Below are positions 63,603 through 64,000 of a DNA stretch of 64,000 nucleotides, piece after piece. Below the pieces are notes generated by a model, which saw nothing but the letters and a program-made list of their open reading frames with translations, had not been told where the DNA came from and ran no database searches. The stretch covers positions 1,683,497 through 1,747,496 of the forward strand of contig NZ_CP045928.1 in assembly GCF_009664855.1 (NCBI RefSeq). The letters are read 5' to 3'. How positions within the stretch are numbered: position 1 is the first letter of the stretch; the number at the start of each line of letters is the position of its first letter. The position numbers and the translations under genes were made by a program. The DNA comes from Flavobacterium sp. SLB02. Lineage in GTDB: Bacteria > Bacteroidota > Bacteroidia > Flavobacteriales > Flavobacteriaceae.

Positions 63603-64000
63603 TTATTTTTCATTGTTTATTAATTCCCAAACTTTGGCATTAAAATTTGTTTTTGATATACCTATAAGCTTTTCAAGTGCTTTAAAATAGTTTTCATTTG
63701 TTTTTTCATAAGGTCCGCAATTCAAAAATTCCCAAACACCTTCAAAGCCTTTTTCTTTTTCAATTTTCTGTATAAACAAAGCATTTAGTACATATTCGGG
63801 CATTAAATGAGTCGCTTTGCTTTCTCCAAAATTTTCAAATTTTCCATAGTTATTGAGCCAGTTCATATTTTTATTGGAACTTACTTTTGTCCTGAACTTA
63901 GTAAAAATATCTTTCCAGCTTATTCCCCAACTTCCACCATATAAATAAGCGCAGCCTTCGTCAATTGGTTTATTTACTTTTTTTCTTGAAATAACCAGGC
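63603..64000 (-). CDS. C-terminal part of a probable gluzincin-type metallopeptidase; 5' truncated
   Basis: The reverse frame is open from the window edge to the stop at 63603 (about 132 residues). An internal ATG at 63866 is unlikely to be the start, because coding sequence with good composition continues upstream: 'IDEGCAYLYGGSWGISW' resembles the 'E-G-x-A' zinc-ligand helix that follows HExxH in gluzincins. The C-terminus 'GFEGVWEFLNCG' and 'YFKALEKLIGISKTNFNAKVWELI' is typical of the helical ends of these peptidases. The HExxH region lies outside the window, so the assignment is tentative. Confidence 0.6.
   Translation of the reverse strand, partial: LVISRKKVNKPIDEGCAYLYGGSWGISWKDIFTKFRTKVSSNKNMNWLNNYGKFENFGESKATHLMPEYVLNALFIQKIEKEKGFEGVWEFLNCGPYEKTNENYFKALEKLIGISKTNFNAKVWELINNEK

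Overview
The window comes from a Bacteroidota chromosome, most likely Flavobacterium or a close relative. It is AT-rich and lacks clear Shine-Dalgarno sites. It carries a type IX secretion (T9SS) adhesin/PorP/OmpA triad, a SusC/SusD pair, T9SS sorting domains of both type A and type B, one textbook TTTG-N17-TAnnTTTG promoter, and the TCATTTCGA-type intergenic repeats usual in that genus. No rRNA, tRNA, CRISPR array, prophage or intact insertion sequence was found.

Layout. (1) 1-4.6 kb: the end of a large surface adhesin, then porP/sprF and an OmpA-family gene. (2) 4.9-39.0 kb: a large nutrient-acquisition locus. It holds susC/susD; an AraC regulator divergent from a complete trans-4-hydroxy-L-proline catabolic operon (deaminase, 2-oxoglutarate-semialdehyde dehydrogenase, hydroxyproline 2-epimerase, FAD oxidase); an APC amino acid permease; and exported enzymes: DPP-IV-type S9 peptidase, GH127-type beta-L-arabinofuranosidase, DUF885 peptidase, DUF5695-like hydrolase, GH42, GH43 and GH36. 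A cytosolic M24 Xaa-Pro peptidase and a T9SS-secreted Svx/AvrXca-type gluzincin peptidase complete it. (3) 39.1-45.9 kb: two small membrane proteins, then a TolC/HlyD/MFS efflux operon followed by a K+-channel-like gene and an AI-2E-family transporter. (4) 46-50.9 kb: a dead ORF, a Gcr-family membrane protein, a LacI regulator, a decayed sugar-porter remnant and a ClbS/DfsB-family gene. (5) 51.2-58.1 kb: an interrupted terminator holding a small inverted-repeat element, then a reverse-strand operon of a heme-type TonB receptor, HmuY-like lipoproteins and two further lipoproteins. (6) 58.6-64 kb: a LytS/LytR-type two-component pair, a divergent TonB-type outer-membrane protein, a small hypothetical, and the end of a metallopeptidase-like gene.

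Main hypothesis. Region 2 reads as one dedicated system for using plant hydroxyproline-rich glycoproteins (extensins, possibly arabinogalactan proteins), consuming both glycan and peptide. Extensin carries beta-L-arabinofuranosyl chains on Hyp and alpha-galactose on Ser. The locus pairs a beta-L-arabinofuranosidase, an arabinan-type GH43, an alpha-galactosidase and a beta-galactosidase with proline-directed peptidases, a secreted peptidase of a family reported to target extensin, and a full route from Hyp to 2-oxoglutarate. The inferred flow is: the surface Svx-like peptidase releases glycopeptides, SusCD imports them, periplasmic glycosidases and DPP-IV trim them, the APC permease takes up Hyp or small products, and the M24 peptidase and hydroxyproline operon finish in the cytosol. 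A recurring 17-bp imperfect palindrome centred on TAG/TAA lies ahead of four transcription units of this locus and ahead of the LacI gene, suggesting a shared regulon.
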